Part shown: piece by piece, positions 52,196 to 63,456 of the stretch | How positions within the stretch are numbered: position 1 is the first letter of the stretch | Layout: each line of letters opens with the position of its first letter | Assembly: GCA_029237695.1 (NCBI GenBank) | Contig: CM055265.1 | Location: 112,580,773 to 112,644,772, forward strand | Source of the DNA: Conchocele bisecta | Lineage: Eukaryota > Mollusca > Bivalvia > Lucinida > Thyasiridae | Direction: 5' to 3' | Length of the DNA: 64,000 bases | Notes under the pieces: model-generated | What the model was told of the DNA's origin: nothing | Seen by the model: only the letters and a program-made list of their open reading frames with translations | Databases searched by the model: none | Position numbers and translations under genes: made by a program

Positions 52196-53640
52196 CAAGA
52201 AACGAGGCAAAGCCACGAAGGCCAGGTTTTTTCCAACGTATGCCAAAATGCCGACGATATCGCGCTTTCTGCAAGCGGGTGCGACAATGATGATAAACAC
52301 CCATGTGAATATCAAGGTAATGGGTGAATCAGTTGCAGAGATATAGTACACGAAAAAACTTTAAACAAAAAATTCAAAGTAATTTGACCTTGACATTGGG
52401 CACAGGGGCCGCACGGTTGGGGGGTAGAATGAAAATATGGATGATGATAAACACCCATGTGAAGTTTCAAGGTAATGGGCGAAGCAGTTGCAGAGATATA
52501 GCATAACAAAAAACTTTTAACCAAAAAACTTTAACCAGACGTACGTTAAAAAGTCAATTACGTAGAAATAATAGGTGAAGGTAAAAACAAGAAACGAGGC
52601 AAAGCCACGAAGGCCAGGTTTTTTCCAAGCATAGACACTTGGATAACATAATTATACCCACTTTTTGTAGACTAGATGGCCGTGGCCTGCATGTCGCGCC
52701 TTGGGGCGAGGCATGGACACTAAAAAAATAGATATAGTAGATGGAAAAACTTTAACCAAAAAACTTTAACCGGACACACGGACGAACGGACGGACGTATG
52801 CCAAAATGCCGACGATATCGTGCTTTCCGCAAGCAGGTGCGACAATGATGATAAACAGCCATGTGAAGTATCAAGGTATTGGGTGAAGCAGTTGCAGAGA
52901 TATAGTACACGAAAACACTTTAACAAAAAAATTCAAAGTAATTTGACCTTGACATTGGGCACAGGATCGCGCTTTCCGCAAGCAGGTGCGACAATGATGA
53001 TAAACACCCATGTGAAGTATGAAGGTATTGGGTGAAGCAGTTGCAGAGATATAGTACACAAAAAAACTTTAACAAAAAAATTCAAAGTAATTTGACCTTG
53101 ACATTGGGCACAGGGGCCGCACGGTTTGGGGTTAGAATGAAAATATGGATGATGATAAACACCCATGTGAAGTTTCAAGGTAATGGGCGAAGCAGTTGCA
53201 GAGATATAGTATAACGAAAAAGTTTTAACCAAAAAACTTTAACCAGACGTACGTTAAAAAGTTAACGTTGAAAATGGCTAAGTCAATTACGTAGAAATAA
53301 TAGGTGAAGGTAAAAAAATGGTCACATGTTGGATAGTTGTAGTGGTAGGCACCCCTTGGTTATGAAGCTGTGAAAGTTTGGTGGTCCTAGGTGGTACAGT
53401 ACCAAAGAAATGGACTTAAACACGAAAACTTAACATTGTAAACGCGAAAACTTAACATTGAAAATGGCTAAGTCGACTACGCGGAAAAAATGGGTCAAGT
53501 TAAAAAAAAAGTAACATGTTGGATAGTGATATGTGGTGGGCACCCCTTGATTATGAAGCTGTGAAAGTTTGGTGGTCCTAGGTGGTACAGTAACAAAGAA
53601 ATGGACTCAAACACGAAAACTTAACATTGATTGTGGACGC
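52196..53640 (-). repeat. Inverted copy of the 149-bp and 185-bp arrays
   Basis: On the minus strand it reads 185-bp cores (53640 to 53270), then 149-bp units (53230 to 52280), then the 'tgcctcgtttcttg' terminus. The terminus appears twice (52196-52245 and 52580-52725), so the array is interrupted. It mirrors 27113-28649. It lies in the TAF4 intron. Confidence 0.8.
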
Positions 53641-53715
53641 CGCCCGCCCGCCCGCCCGCCCGGCTTTCGCCAATCCAATAGCCTGGATTTTTTTTCAAAA
53701 AACCTGGCTAATAAA
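53641..53715 (-). repeat. (GCCC)n tract with flanking repeat
   Basis: Inverted form of the GGGC microsatellite block at 26820-27112: 'cgcccgcccgcccgcccgg', then 'caatccaatagcctggattt'. Confidence 0.75.
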
Positions 53716-54512
53716 TACCGTAAAGATTCTAATAGACGCCCGGGCGTCTATTAGAATCACCACTGGCTCCAAAGTCCTGGGTGGGCGTTTAATAGAGGCA
53801 AGTGTTATTCAGCAAAGGGAAAATGATAAAAATATACGATTTTCTACTATCTGAACAAAAACATAACGTAGGGACGTTAGTCTCGAACGTCTGATGGACT
53901 TGATTGTACTGTCTGTCAGTTTATGGACATTAATGATTTTGTACCAAGACGTATCGGCCCACTTTGGTCATTATGGTACACTCGGTAAAAATGTTTAAAT
54001 ACTGGTAATATATACATATCAATACAGCGTAAATCATTAATGCTGATCAGATTTACACCTATGGATGTTTCGGCCCGTAGACGTATTTATCTTTGCTCAT
54101 CTCCTAGGAAATATCGGCCAACAATCCAACATGATGTCGTGATTTCACCCACATTATACGAGATGGGTTTGAGATGCTTTGAAAATGGCGTCTCCGTAAC
54201 CGTGTAAATTCTGATCACCATGTGTCCGTGCAAATAGCTACTGCCGATGAGGAATTTACTGTGCACCGGAAAAAGTAGAATATCGCTTCCGCTTTTGAAA
54301 GTGAAAATAGCAATTATGTTTTTTTTCCCCGATTTTCAAGGAAGTTGCCTTCGAAGTACTAGAAAGAAAAGAAATCTCGTTGAAAATTGGCTCCGATTTT
54401 TTTTCAAGTTAGTACTGGGCGTTTATTAGAAGCACAAATTTTCATTTTCAACGTAAAAAGTGGGTGGTGGGCGTCTATTAGAGCATGGGCGTCTATTACA
54501 ATCTATACGGTA
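53716..54512. mobile_element. TIR element, ~797 bp, with 34-bp palindrome at its edge
   Basis: Starts taccgtaaagattctaatag and ends with the inverse (tctattacaatctatacggta): 25-bp terminal repeats, two mismatches. A perfect 34-bp palindrome (gattctaatagacgccc and its inverse) occupies 53725-53758. The interior matches, inverted, parts of 31200-31560. No transposase is encoded. Confidence 0.75.
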
Positions 54513-54559
54513 TGTTCATTTAATGAAATATTTACTTTCATCAAATATAAATTGTGTTT

Positions 54560-55330
54560 GTTTTCATGAACCAATGTACAAACAAGGCGATCGCCGGGGA
54601 ATGTCTTACCCACTAAATTAGGTGATAGCCACAAAGGTCAAGGTCACGAAGGTCACAATATGAGGAAGACCAAAATTATTAATATATACCAAAATTACAC
54701 TGGGTGGATAGCCATCAAAGTGAGGAAGGAAGCTATTGTTGAAGTTTGGTAATGATCCGAATAACAGATCAAGAGATATTCAACATTTGGATGTACATAA
54801 ATAATTATTGCCACAAAAGTTAACGTTACTATGGTGACAGTCAATGTCACCGGAATGACACTGGATGAATAGCTACCCGCAATGTGAGGAAGCTATTTTT
54901 GGTAACGATATGACAGATCAGATCAGGAGATATTCAACATTTGGACATATGTCCAAAATTGTTCACACCAAGGTGAAGGTTACCAAAGTTAAGGTCACCC
55001 ATATTACACTGGTAGATAATACATAAATGTGAAGAAGCTATTAATGAAGTTTGTAGATGATCCGACTAACGGATCAAGAGATATTCGACGTTTGGATGTA
55101 CATGAAGGTCAAGGTCAACATGCTCACGGTCACCTTAATGAGACATTGGGTGGATTGCCATCAATGTGAGGAAGCTATTGATGAAGTTTGGTAAAGAATA
55201 AGGCTAACGGATCAAGAGATATGGGAAATTTGGCTACGTCCCAACTGGTTGACGACACGGACATCGACGGCGTCGTAATTGTGACCGCTAAGTCTCACTT
55301 CCCACTACAGTGGGTAACAATAAACTAGAG
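54560..55330 (+). repeat. Tandem array of ~200-bp units
   Basis: Diverged units share 'gtgaggaagctattgatgaa', 'tggtaatgatccgaataac' and 'gatcaagagatattcaacat'. It ends in 'gacatcgacggcgtcg' and a short 'cactacagtgggta' inverted segment. Non-coding; TAF4 intron. Confidence 0.6.
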
Positions 55331-55389
55331 CTAGTGAGTCAGTAGGAGCCCACTAAAACATCCGGCTGCCGCATGGTCTGACCACCAAA

Positions 55390-55950
55390 TATTTCACCAA
55401 ATATTTTCCAAGATATTTGACCTTGACCTTGTGCATGAAAGCCACATGCGTGTGCTAAAAAATGAAAATATGGGTGATGATAAAGTATATGAAGTATTAA
55501 GTCAATCTGACTTACGGTTGCAGAGAAATTGTGTACTTAAAAAACTTTAATGCAAATATTTCAAAAACTTCAAAACAGTACTTTTTCTTTGACTTTGGAC
55601 ATGAAAGCCGCATGGGTGGGCTATAAAATGAAAATATGGATGATGATAAAGAAGATTCAAGTTTCAAATCAATCTGACTTAAGGTTGCCGAGATATTGTG
55701 TACTTAACATTTTAATGTCAATATTTAAAAAACTTTAATGCAAAGTAATTTGACCTTGACCTCGGCATGAAAACAGCATGGCTAGGATATAAAAAAGAAA
55801 GTATGGATGATGATAAAGAAGCATACAAAGTTTCAAGTCAATAACGGGTACCCAAAGACTTTAATGCAAATCTTACGGACGGACAAACAGGACGAAAATA
55901 CGAACTATATATAACCCTCGACATACTCCATATGCCGGGGGTATAATAAT
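55390..55950 (-). repeat. Core array of ~150-180 bp units with hairpin terminus
   Basis: Three units with 'tgaaaatatggatgatgata', 'tttgaccttgac' and 'aaaactttaatgcaaat', then an acgg tract (55876-55900) and a stem (accctcgacatac ... gccgggggtat). TAF4 intron. Confidence 0.65.
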
Positions 55951-56077
55951 CACTCCATGAAATTGTACATAGAGGTGTACATAGAGTTTCCATTTGATAT
56001 TATATTTATGAAACGAGTCACGCACACTTAACAGGGGAGACAAGTAATGATTGAATGGGATTTTATGTCCCTTATAC

Positions 56078-56477
56078 ATGTGGTTGTGACTGAAAAAATG
56101 GAGCTTATGGGATATGTGATCGTGTGGCTCCTAATCATATACAATGTAACACACTCATGTAGCCTTGTAATGATCCATATTGCTTGTTAGAAGCATGACA
56201 AGTGTTTCTTCGATTGTTTGTTTGTTTGTTTGTTGGGGTTTAACGGCCTATCAACAGCTAAGGTCATTTAAGGCCGGGTCAATGGGTTTAGTACTAAATC
56301 ACATATATTACCTTTACAAGTACATGTACATTTTCAAGTACATGTACAAATGGGGGGTTTCATCAATTGAAAAAAGAACAGTGCATATCCTGATCAGACT
56401 GTGCAGATGCACAGGCTGATCTGGATCTACACTGGTCGTAAAACCCATAAGATGCATTTCTTCAGTCAAGGTCACAT
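56078..56477. mobile_element. MITE of the 52070 family, interrupted by a SINE
   Basis: The left end (tgtggttgtgactgaaaaaa) and right end (cataagatgcatttcttcag) are inverted. The interior includes 56212-56300, a SINE-like insert. The right end stops ~78 bp from a TAF4 exon. Confidence 0.65.
56212..56300 (+). mobile_element. SINE-like repeat ('ggtttaacggcctatcaaca')
   Basis: Starts with (tttg)n, then gggtttaacggcctatcaac agctaaggtcatttaaggcc. Further copies are at 62111-62163 and 62944-63060. Such 'tttaacggcc' repeats are common in mollusc DNA; the SINE class is inferred. Confidence 0.6.
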
Positions 56478-56479
56478 AC

Positions 56480-56570
56480 TACCTTGAGAAATGGCACACT
56501 ATGGCAGGGGAGATAAGCAAGAACTGATGGTGGTTTTATGCGTGTGTATATTACCTTGAGAAATGGCACA
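56480..56570. repeat. Partial duplication of a TAF4 exon edge
   Basis: taccttgagaaatggcaca occurs at 56480-56498 and again at 56552-56570, where it is the exon end plus donor read on the minus strand. The extra copy carries a decoy donor 72 bp downstream of the real one. Confidence 0.75.
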
Positions 56571-56644
56571 AGGTATGGTTGGGGTGAGGATTTCAGCTCC
56601 TTCTGTAGCTCCTCTGTGAAACGCTCTGGTTCCACTTTGCCGTC
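56555..56644 (-). CDS. TAF4: TAF4 exon, C-terminal part of the TAFH domain
   Basis: A 90-bp exon in phase 0 at both ends. The acceptor cctgcgggatgtttcag ends at 56645; the donor gtaatat begins at 56554. It encodes 30 residues beginning DGKVEPERFTEEL and ending SSPQPYLVPFLK, which is the diagnostic end of the TAFH (NHR1-like) domain of TAF4. TAF4 is a core TFIID subunit; TAFH binds hydrophobic motifs of transcription activators. The Asp-Gly-Lys start and the Pro-Gln-Pro-Tyr run favour TAF4 over the related ETO/RUNX1T1 proteins. The exon lies between a MITE 78 bp downstream and long repeat-filled introns on both sides. The end is partly duplicated at 56480-56498. Confidence 0.92.
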
Positions 56645-57825
56645 CTGAAACATCCCGCAGGTATAGTATTAACAGTAGAAAATTTAACATGGTGAACATA
56701 AGACGTCAGTGACCTTGGACAGTTGGACATGGGACATATGCAAAACAAAGCACCGTCGCTAGACACACATTGTGACCAAACATTATCAAAATCGATGAAG
56801 CGGTTCACAAGTTATTGAAAAATGAAAGGTGTTACTAATGCATGCACGCACGTACGTATGCACATACATGGATTAACGCTATATCCCCCTTGCCTATCGG
56901 CGAGGGGATAATAAAACCAATTGTTTCGCGTGCTGAATGTGCCCCTTCTTCAAAGTTTTACACGCAAAAGGTGCCCTTTTTATCCGAGCTATTAGCTCGG
57001 ATTAAGTAACTATATGAAAATTCTCAGTCATTGCTTATGCTAATGAGTTAAGTGGCGGTTGCAGTGTTACTGTTTGTGGGTTTAACTTTACTTCGCCATA
57101 AAAAAGTAGTTCAACAACAGTAAAACAGCGAGCTATCTTACCGTTTCAGCGTAATACAGGTGTTGTTTACTTTTTTGTACTCTATGTGTGTTATTGCAAA
57201 AGTTTTTGTATACTTTATAAACTATTAACTGTTGTGTATTAATACGAGTTTTTTTGTTATATATGTTGATATGTTGCGCAATGATATAGTAGGGGCGGGA
57301 TTACCCTGTGACGTTTTTCTTGAATGACCAATCAGATTAAAGCTTACATTCTGAACTTTACATCGATAAAATCCGACATTGGACAGCGAAATGATGATGA
57401 TTTAAAGCAGAAACATTGTTTTTTGACAGTTACATACTGTTTTAATCATCTTGAGCCATCGATATTATTAATCAGTGTCCATTTTACTTAAAAAATCAAC
57501 TAATCTATAATGAATTTAGTAAAACAGTTCGAGATACACATGAACTCGGCACTTAGCACAAAGACAATACGCGTCTGTTGATCCAGACGATCAACAGAAT
57601 TTAAGTGGATATGTTAACGGTTTCGTTATTTTGTGACTACAATCTTGCGACTTGTGACGTTACACAGCATATACAGTACGATACACTTCACAAAGGAAAC
57701 GTTGTCTTGAGTTTGAATAAGGATAATAATTATCTCTAGATTATTTGTATTATGAATTAAAAAGATATATTTAAATAATTAGATATTAATTTAAATAAAT
57801 ATTTCGGCATCATTCACTCAATAAA
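56645..57825. other. Intron sequence, mostly low-copy
   Basis: TAF4 intron. A small GC hairpin 'tatatcccccttgcctatcg'/'ggcgaggggata' lies at 56880-56911, preceded by acgtacgt words (56847-56857), again like a pearl-type end. The remainder (56920-57825) shows no repeat recognised elsewhere in the window. Confidence 0.45.
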
Positions 57826-57852
57826 CTAGAAATGGACGCTTGTCGACAAGCG
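57826..57852 (-). mobile_element. Helitron-type 3' end (minus strand), second subfamily
   Basis: Read on the minus strand: palindrome cgcttgtcgacaagcg (57837-57852), spacer tccattt, CTAG (57826-57829), then T. Same subfamily as 25692 and 63984. Confidence 0.75.
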
Positions 57853-58198
57853 CATGTGTATCCCCCTCCCCAGATACACAAGTAGTTTGAAAAAAGGGTG
57901 TTCGAGTTATGCTCCGGAGACAAAATCAGTGACAGAAAAAACAAAGGGAGATAACTAAAAAATTAGTGATGCAAGAGTTGTCATTCTTGCGTGACACACC
58001 TTTAGGGTTGTGGTCTACGCATGTGTGAAGTTTCATGAAAATATTCCAAATGGGTGTTCGAGTTATGTCCGGACACGAATCAGTGCACGAAACAACAAAG
58101 GGAGATAACTAAGAAAATTAACGACAACAAGAGTTGTCATTCTTTACATGCGACACCACCTTTGGGTCGTCTTCTATGCATGTGTGAAGTTTAATAAA

Positions 58199-58222
58199 CT
58201 AGAAAATGTGTTCATAGAACAC
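58199..58222 (-). mobile_element. Helitron-type 3' end (minus strand)
   Basis: CTAG at 58199-58202 and hairpin gtgttcatagaacac at 58208-58222. Same as 17538-17561. Confidence 0.7.
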
Positions 58223-58982
58223 GGATGTCCCACATATCGCTTTGATAATAAATGAGGCCAAATTCCAAGTCAAAATTTTCTTTTACCTGAGCGTTAAAGT
58301 TTTTGTTTTGAAGCACCAAGTATGTGACCTTGACCCTGGGATTGGTGGGGCAGGACGAACGTGGATTTGGCACAGGGCGGTAGAGGACCATTAGAGCAAT
58401 GCGTATATGAAATATGAAGATGATCCATGAAAGAAAACAGAAAGTATAAGATATTTACCCGAGCGTTCAAGTTTTTGAAGCACTAAGTATGTGACCTTGA
58501 CCCTGGGCTTGGCGGGGGCAGGACGAACGTGGATTTGGCACACGGGCAGTAGAGACCAATAAAGCGTATATGAAATAAATGATCAATGCGTATATGAATA
58601 TGATGCTGATCGTTGAAAGAAAAACAGAAATATAAGATATTTACCCGAGCGTTAAGTTTTTGAAGCACAAGTATGTAACCTTGACCCTGGGCTTGGCGGG
58701 GGCAAGACGAACGTGGATTTGGCATAGGGCGGTAGAGGACCATTAGAGCAATGTGTATATGAAATATGAAGCTGATCCGTGAAAGAAAACAGAAATTATA
58801 AGATATTAACCCGAGCGTTAAAGTTTTTGAAGCACCAAGTATGTGACCTTGACCCTGGGCTTGGCGGGGGCAGGACGAACATGGATTTGGCACAGGGCGG
58901 TAGTGAACCATCAGAGCAATGTGTATATGAAATATGAAGCAGATCGGTCGAAGGATGAAGAAATTATGAGACATTTACCCGA

Positions 58983-59235
58983 GTGTTAAAGTTTTGTGAC
59001 GGACGGACGGACGGGAGGACGGGACGCACGTTCCTACGAATGAATACTTGTTGGGTTTTTACTGTATAAAAATACCCAACAAGAGTACCCAACACTATCC
59101 TAACCCTACCCAATAAGATCCCCGTACGCTTACAACAAGTACCCATTCGTGTGTGCGGACGGACGGACGGACGGACGGACGGACGGACAAGGGCAACACT
59201 AAATGCCCCCTCCACTATCGTGGTGGGGCATACAA
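58983..59235 (-). repeat. ACGG tracts and pearl-like hairpin terminus
   Basis: (acgg)n at ~58998-59015 and a longer run at 59157-59190, then 'gcaacactaaatgccccctc' with a stem closing 'gtggtggggcata' (to 59232). An inverted 'acccaacaag' pair lies at 59050-59085. Confidence 0.65.
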
Positions 59236-60917
59236 ATATTCCAAAGGGTGTTTGAGTTATGCTCTGGATACAAAATCAGAGCACGAAACAACAAAAGGAG
59301 ATAAGTAAACAAGAATTCCGCGGAATCAGATGCCTCGCCTTGTCCCACCTTGACCTCGAGCCTGGGCCCGAAAGCAATTTTCACTGGCCCAAACATATTA
59401 TACAATTATTGACTAGTGAGCCATAGAATATCAGATTATATTCTATGGCTCACTAGTCAATAATTGTTTTATTATATGATAATAGTCTGTATATAGCACT
59501 TACGACCTTATGCTACTCGACAAAAATTGAAAAAGAATTTGAAGAAAAAAACTGAAGAAAAAAAACTGGAAAAAAAAAGTTTAAAAATTAAAAATAATAA
59601 TGCTTGCTACTGGAGCCCAGAATTTTTTTTAATAGTCCTATATTTATCTACATATATCTGCACAGGTCCACATAATGCCACAATAACCAAATGCCACTAT
59701 TTTCACAGTTTACGGAAATGTAATATACAAAAAAAAACAAATAATAATGCTCGCTACTGGAGCCAAGAATTTTTGTTAATAGTCCTATATTTATCTACAT
59801 ATATCTGCACAGGTCCACATACTGCCACAATATTGTCAACACAGTTTACGGAAATGTAATAATGTACCTGTATAAATTACCTGTAATAAGTTAGTGGTCA
59901 GTTAAAAATTTGAAAAAGAATGTAAAAAAGAAAAAATGAAAAAAAATAATTAAATTTAAAAAAAATAAAAGAATAATGCTCCCTACTGGAGCCCAGAATG
60001 TTTTTTAATAGTCCTATATTTATCTACATATCATATATACACAGGTCCACATATTGCCACAATATTTTCAACACAGTTTACGGAAATGTAATATAATCAT
60101 TTACCTGTATAAATTACTTGTGGTCAGTGGTCAGTTGCACATGCTAGCACATGCACAGTTTACGGAAATGTAATATCCAATGTAGTAATTTACCTGTATA
60201 AATTACCTGTGGTCAAGACTGGACATTTGCACATGCTAGCACATGCAGCACATGGACAGGTGAATGGTTCTCCCAGTCTCTATTGTTCTCTCTACAGGTA
60301 AGGTGTACAGAGCACACGAGAAAAGGTGTACAGAGCAGACGAGAAAACGGGTCTTCATGCATTATTGTCCAGTTTTTGTAGAGTGCGCAAAATAAAAAAA
60401 AAAGGGAAGATACCTCAAAAAGTTAGCTACGCAAGAGTTGTCATTCTTGTGCGAGACACACCTTCGGTTCGTGGTCTAATTGAATGTGTGAAGTTTCATA
60501 AAAAATATTCCAAAGGGTGGTCGAGTTATGGTCAATCAGTGCGCGAAACAAAAAAGGGAGATAACTAAAAAATTAGCTATGCAAGAGTTGTCATTCTTGT
60601 GCGCGACACACCTTCGGGTCGTGGTCTATGCATGTGTGAAGTTTCATGAAAATATTCCAAAGGGTGGTGGAGTTATGCTCCGGACACGAAATCGGTGCGA
60701 GAAAAAAAAAAGGGAGATAACTAAAAAATTAGCTATGCAAGAGTTGTCATTCTTATGCGCGACACACCTTCGGGTCGTGGTCTATGCATGTGTTAAGTTT
60801 CATGAAAATATTCCAAAGGGTGTTCGAGTTATGCTCCGGACAAGAAGTGTCTGCGGCGGCGGACGCGGCGCGCTGTCAAATCCATAGTATCCCCCGACGG
60901 AGTCTGGGGGATACAAT

Positions 60918-61210
60918 TAAAATTGAATGTGTAGCTGAAATGAAAGGGAAAGTAGAACGTTTTTGTTATATCCTCCGGGTTACAAATCGCTGAGGATTCT
61001 TATTTGAATCGGAAAATGAAATGAATTTTAAATTTAGGAGACTGTGTCAGGAGAAAATGACATATGTCACCAGTCTGTTCCCGAGCTATGACTGTGACAG
61101 GAAAAAAGGGACTGATGACATATGTCACCTGTCGTGTTCCATGCATGACTGCTCACTCTTGTTTGTAATTGTTGTAAAATATATAAAGTTTAAACTGTGT
61201 ATACAAAACT
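60918..61210. other. No gene; short direct repeats
   Basis: 'gatgacatatgtcacc' and 'tgacatatgtcaccagtctg' are related direct repeats (61057-61080 and 61115-61137). Otherwise low-copy intron sequence. Confidence 0.4.
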
Positions 61211-61600
61211 ATAGATATACCCCCCCCCCCACGGTATACAAAGTATGTCGAGGGGTATATAGTTTTGGTAATTCCGTCCGTCCACGTTAAAGAGTTTGGG
61301 TACCCATTATCTCTGTGACGGAAAGTCGGATGGACCTCAAACTTCATATACTTCCTTATCATCAACCATATTTTCATTCCATACCACTCGTGACCATTAA
61401 AAGTCAAATTACTTAGACATTTGCATCCGTACGATTTGCCTTAAAGTTTTCTGCAACCGTAAGTCAGATTGACTTCAAACTTCATATACTTCCTTATCAT
61501 CATCCATATTTTCATTCCATACATGTACCACACCCATGTGGCCTTCATATCCAAGGTCAAGGTGAAATTACGTTGAACAATCATGTTTGTCAAGATAAAT
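61211..61600 (+). mobile_element. Pearl-like element: hairpin, CCGT tract, two cores
   Basis: Stem taccccccccccca ... gaggggtata (61216-61259), 'ccgtccgtccacg', then two units with 'gacttcaaacttcatatact' and 'ccttatcatcatccatattt', ~150 bp apart. Confidence 0.65.
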
Positions 61601-61970
61601 ATTGTTTTTGCAGCATTGATAATGTATACTGATATACTGATTCGACGAATATATTGATTTTAAATGGAGTATATATGATTTTTTGTGTGAAATATTAAAA
61701 TGGTTGAGCACGTACTGCGAAGGATTTCAGGACTTTCAGTCCTTTGATTTCTGGCCTTAACATGCCCTTTTTTAATACTTGAAAAGTGTAAATCAACAAG
61801 CTTGGTTAGCCGACAATACACATGGCCGGAGTTGGCTGTTGTATATTCAACAGTCATATACAGACAATCAACCAATCAGACTTTTGGATTTTGAGCATGA
61901 GTATGATGAGAGCCGAGTGAAGGCTCAGATTTTGCTAGTTTTATGATCAGTGTAAATATATTAGATGCTG

Positions 61971-62473
61971 GATAACAATTTTCAACTCTGTGATTATATA
62001 CCTATCATAGGTATACGATAGGTATACGGAGCTCCAGATAAGGTGCGTATTGGCGTATTTTACGTACATGTACATATTTTAGCAGAATACACATTGATTA
62101 TCAAAAGTGGGAGTTTGTTTGTTTGTTTGTTTGTTGGGGTTTAACGGCCTATCAACAGCTAGAAAAGTGGGAGTACAAAATACTCACAGCAATGTGAATA
62201 TACACATTGATTTTCAAATTGAGTAGTGAAAACACTGTAATAGAGTTGAAAATTTACTTAGTTGAGCTGCAAAAAGCAAACAGTGCTTGCTTTTTTGCAG
62301 CTCAAATAAGTGAGAATTTTTTTTTTTTTTTTATTTGTTCCCTATTTAATAAGTCAATACTACATTTGTAAAAGTAAAATGCGCATTGAATTTGAAATAT
62401 GGGGGTATAATACTCTTTAGATATACAAAAACTACTCTGGAGCCTCTGGGTATATAATCACAGAGTTGTTATC
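61971..62473. mobile_element. TIR element with nested SINE
   Basis: gataacaattttcaactctg ... gattatatacc on the left and gggtatataatcacagagtt gttatc on the right form inverted termini of ~26 bp. A tttaacggcc SINE fragment (62111-62163) sits inside. An internal hairpin (agctgcaaaaagcaa, 62268-62305) is near the middle. Confidence 0.65.
62111..62163 (+). mobile_element. SINE-like fragment
   Basis: (tttg)n, then gggtttaacggcctatcaac agcta. Same family as 56212, truncated after ~50 bp and nested in the 61971-62473 element. Confidence 0.6.
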
Positions 62474-62521
62474 ACGCATCTGATCTCTTCACACTGATCC
62501 TAAAACAACATTTCTAAACTG

Positions 62522-62703
62522 AGCAGCCTGTACGTCTCAGCTGTGTCTGGCTTAAAGAGATTCCACTGTAACTAAGGCCAATGAGCACTCAAAGTCTCAG
62601 CGTGTGCGCTTTGCAATGATGAACAGACATTAGCATCAGAGAGTGAAGCCGATTACAATTACACATACCAGCTAGGGTGCCCAGCTTAGAGAGGCTCCAC
62701 TGT
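62522..62703 (-). mobile_element. TACAGTGG-type TIR element abutting a splice donor
   Basis: Minus-strand ends tacagtggagcctctctaag (from 62703) and tacagtggaatctctttaag (from ~62573) lie in tandem, like the pair at 29029/29168. The outer end starts at the TA of gtaagta, inside the TAF4 donor region. Confidence 0.6.
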
Positions 62704-62709
62704 ACTTAC

Positions 62710-62846
62710 AATCAAGCCTTGAATGAGATCTCGCACACTTTGGACGGTTTCCGCGGGTTGACTAGACGCTAGCTTGATCAAGGTTGACAAGAAGTTTTTG
62801 CACTTCTTCACGTTCTCAAACATCTGTTGCTGATGTTGCTGAACAC
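62710..62846 (-). CDS. TAF4: TAF4 exon, N-terminal part of the TAFH domain
   Basis: A 137-bp exon. The acceptor cttgttttacag ends at 62847; the donor gtaagt occupies 62709-62704. It starts with two bases of a split codon and ends in phase 0, matching the phase-0 start of the exon at 56644. It encodes VQQHQQQ, then FENVKKCKNFLSTLIKLASS, then ETVQSVRDLIQGLI: the first helices of the TAFH domain, preceded by the Gln-rich end of the TAF4 N-terminal region. KCKNFLSTLIKLAS is a near-invariant TAF4 signature. Product role: TFIID scaffold and co-activator contact in the nucleus. The intron that follows is 6,065 bp. A TIR element begins within the donor's seventh base. Confidence 0.93.
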
Positions 62847-62943
62847 CTGTAAAACAAGTTGAGTGAAGAAACAGGTCACCGTCTATCAATAGTTGTCAGA
62901 TGAAATCCATTTTATATTGGCAACAACTTTTCTGAGGAATTTT

Positions 62944-63065
62944 ATCATTTGTTTGTTTGTTTTTGTATTAGTGTTTAACGGCCTATAAACAGCTAAGGTC
63001 ATGTAAGGCCGGGCAAACGGGTTCGATCCCATTTTAACCTGCTGCATTGGGGGGAAAATCCATCA
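62944..63065 (+). mobile_element. SINE-like repeat, longer copy
   Basis: (tttg)n, then 'agtgtttaacggcctataaa', 'aaggtcatgtaaggccgggc' and 'gggttcgatcccatttt'. The ggttcgatccc resembles a B box, which supports a tRNA-related origin for this family. Confidence 0.6.
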
Positions 63066-63197
63066 GAACGGAATATTTACATCGAGAACAAATATATTCA
63101 GCCCTGAAATTTAGAATAACCTGACTGGTGCCAGGTCCATACCACACCAAGTCACTTGGCCCCTTCCCCTGAAATAGGATTACGAATATCGTAATAC

Positions 63198-63389
63198 TCA
63201 CATAAGGGTATAACCAGATTCAGCTGTCACATACAAAATGCCAAAGACGTATGTGAGGGCCAAACCAGGTCTCCAGTCGGGATTCCGGTAAGGATGAACC
63301 CCGATTGTTAAATTACCCATCGCGTGCTCCCACCTGCCACCCACTGGAATTTTATCATACATGTATTTCTTATTCCTCACCAAAAGCAT
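63198..63389 (-). other. Unassigned open frame upstream of a TAF4 exon
   Basis: A 63-codon frame with protein-like composition (NPDWRPGLALTYVFGILYVT). Splice sites are unclear and I recognise no family; it does not resemble TAF4. It may be an uncatalogued repeat or a chance frame. Confidence 0.2.
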
Positions 63390-63456
63390 ATGCTGTTACC
63401 ATTCAGGTGAACCGTCCCGTCAAGAAACACCGGCAAAATTCTTAACTGCACCCATG

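Larger units (their letters stand above)
57853..60917 (-). repeat. Inverted counterpart of the 21.0-25.7 kb repeat block
   Basis: On the minus strand it reads, in order: the hairpin element (60917-60370), T-rich tail (60300-59470), the caattattgactagtgag fold-back (59467-59404), core arrays (58990-58290), the gtgttctatgaacac Helitron end (58222-58199), and ~176-bp cores down to the cgcttgtcgacaagcg end. The same order runs left to right at 21046-25718, so the composite is one unit of defined structure. It lies in the TAF4 intron. Confidence 0.8.

Noticed and set aside
58483..59215. Minus-strand ORFs rich in 'RPSVRPSVRP' and 'PRQAQGQGH'
   Set aside because: Translations of the ACGG tract and the core repeat.
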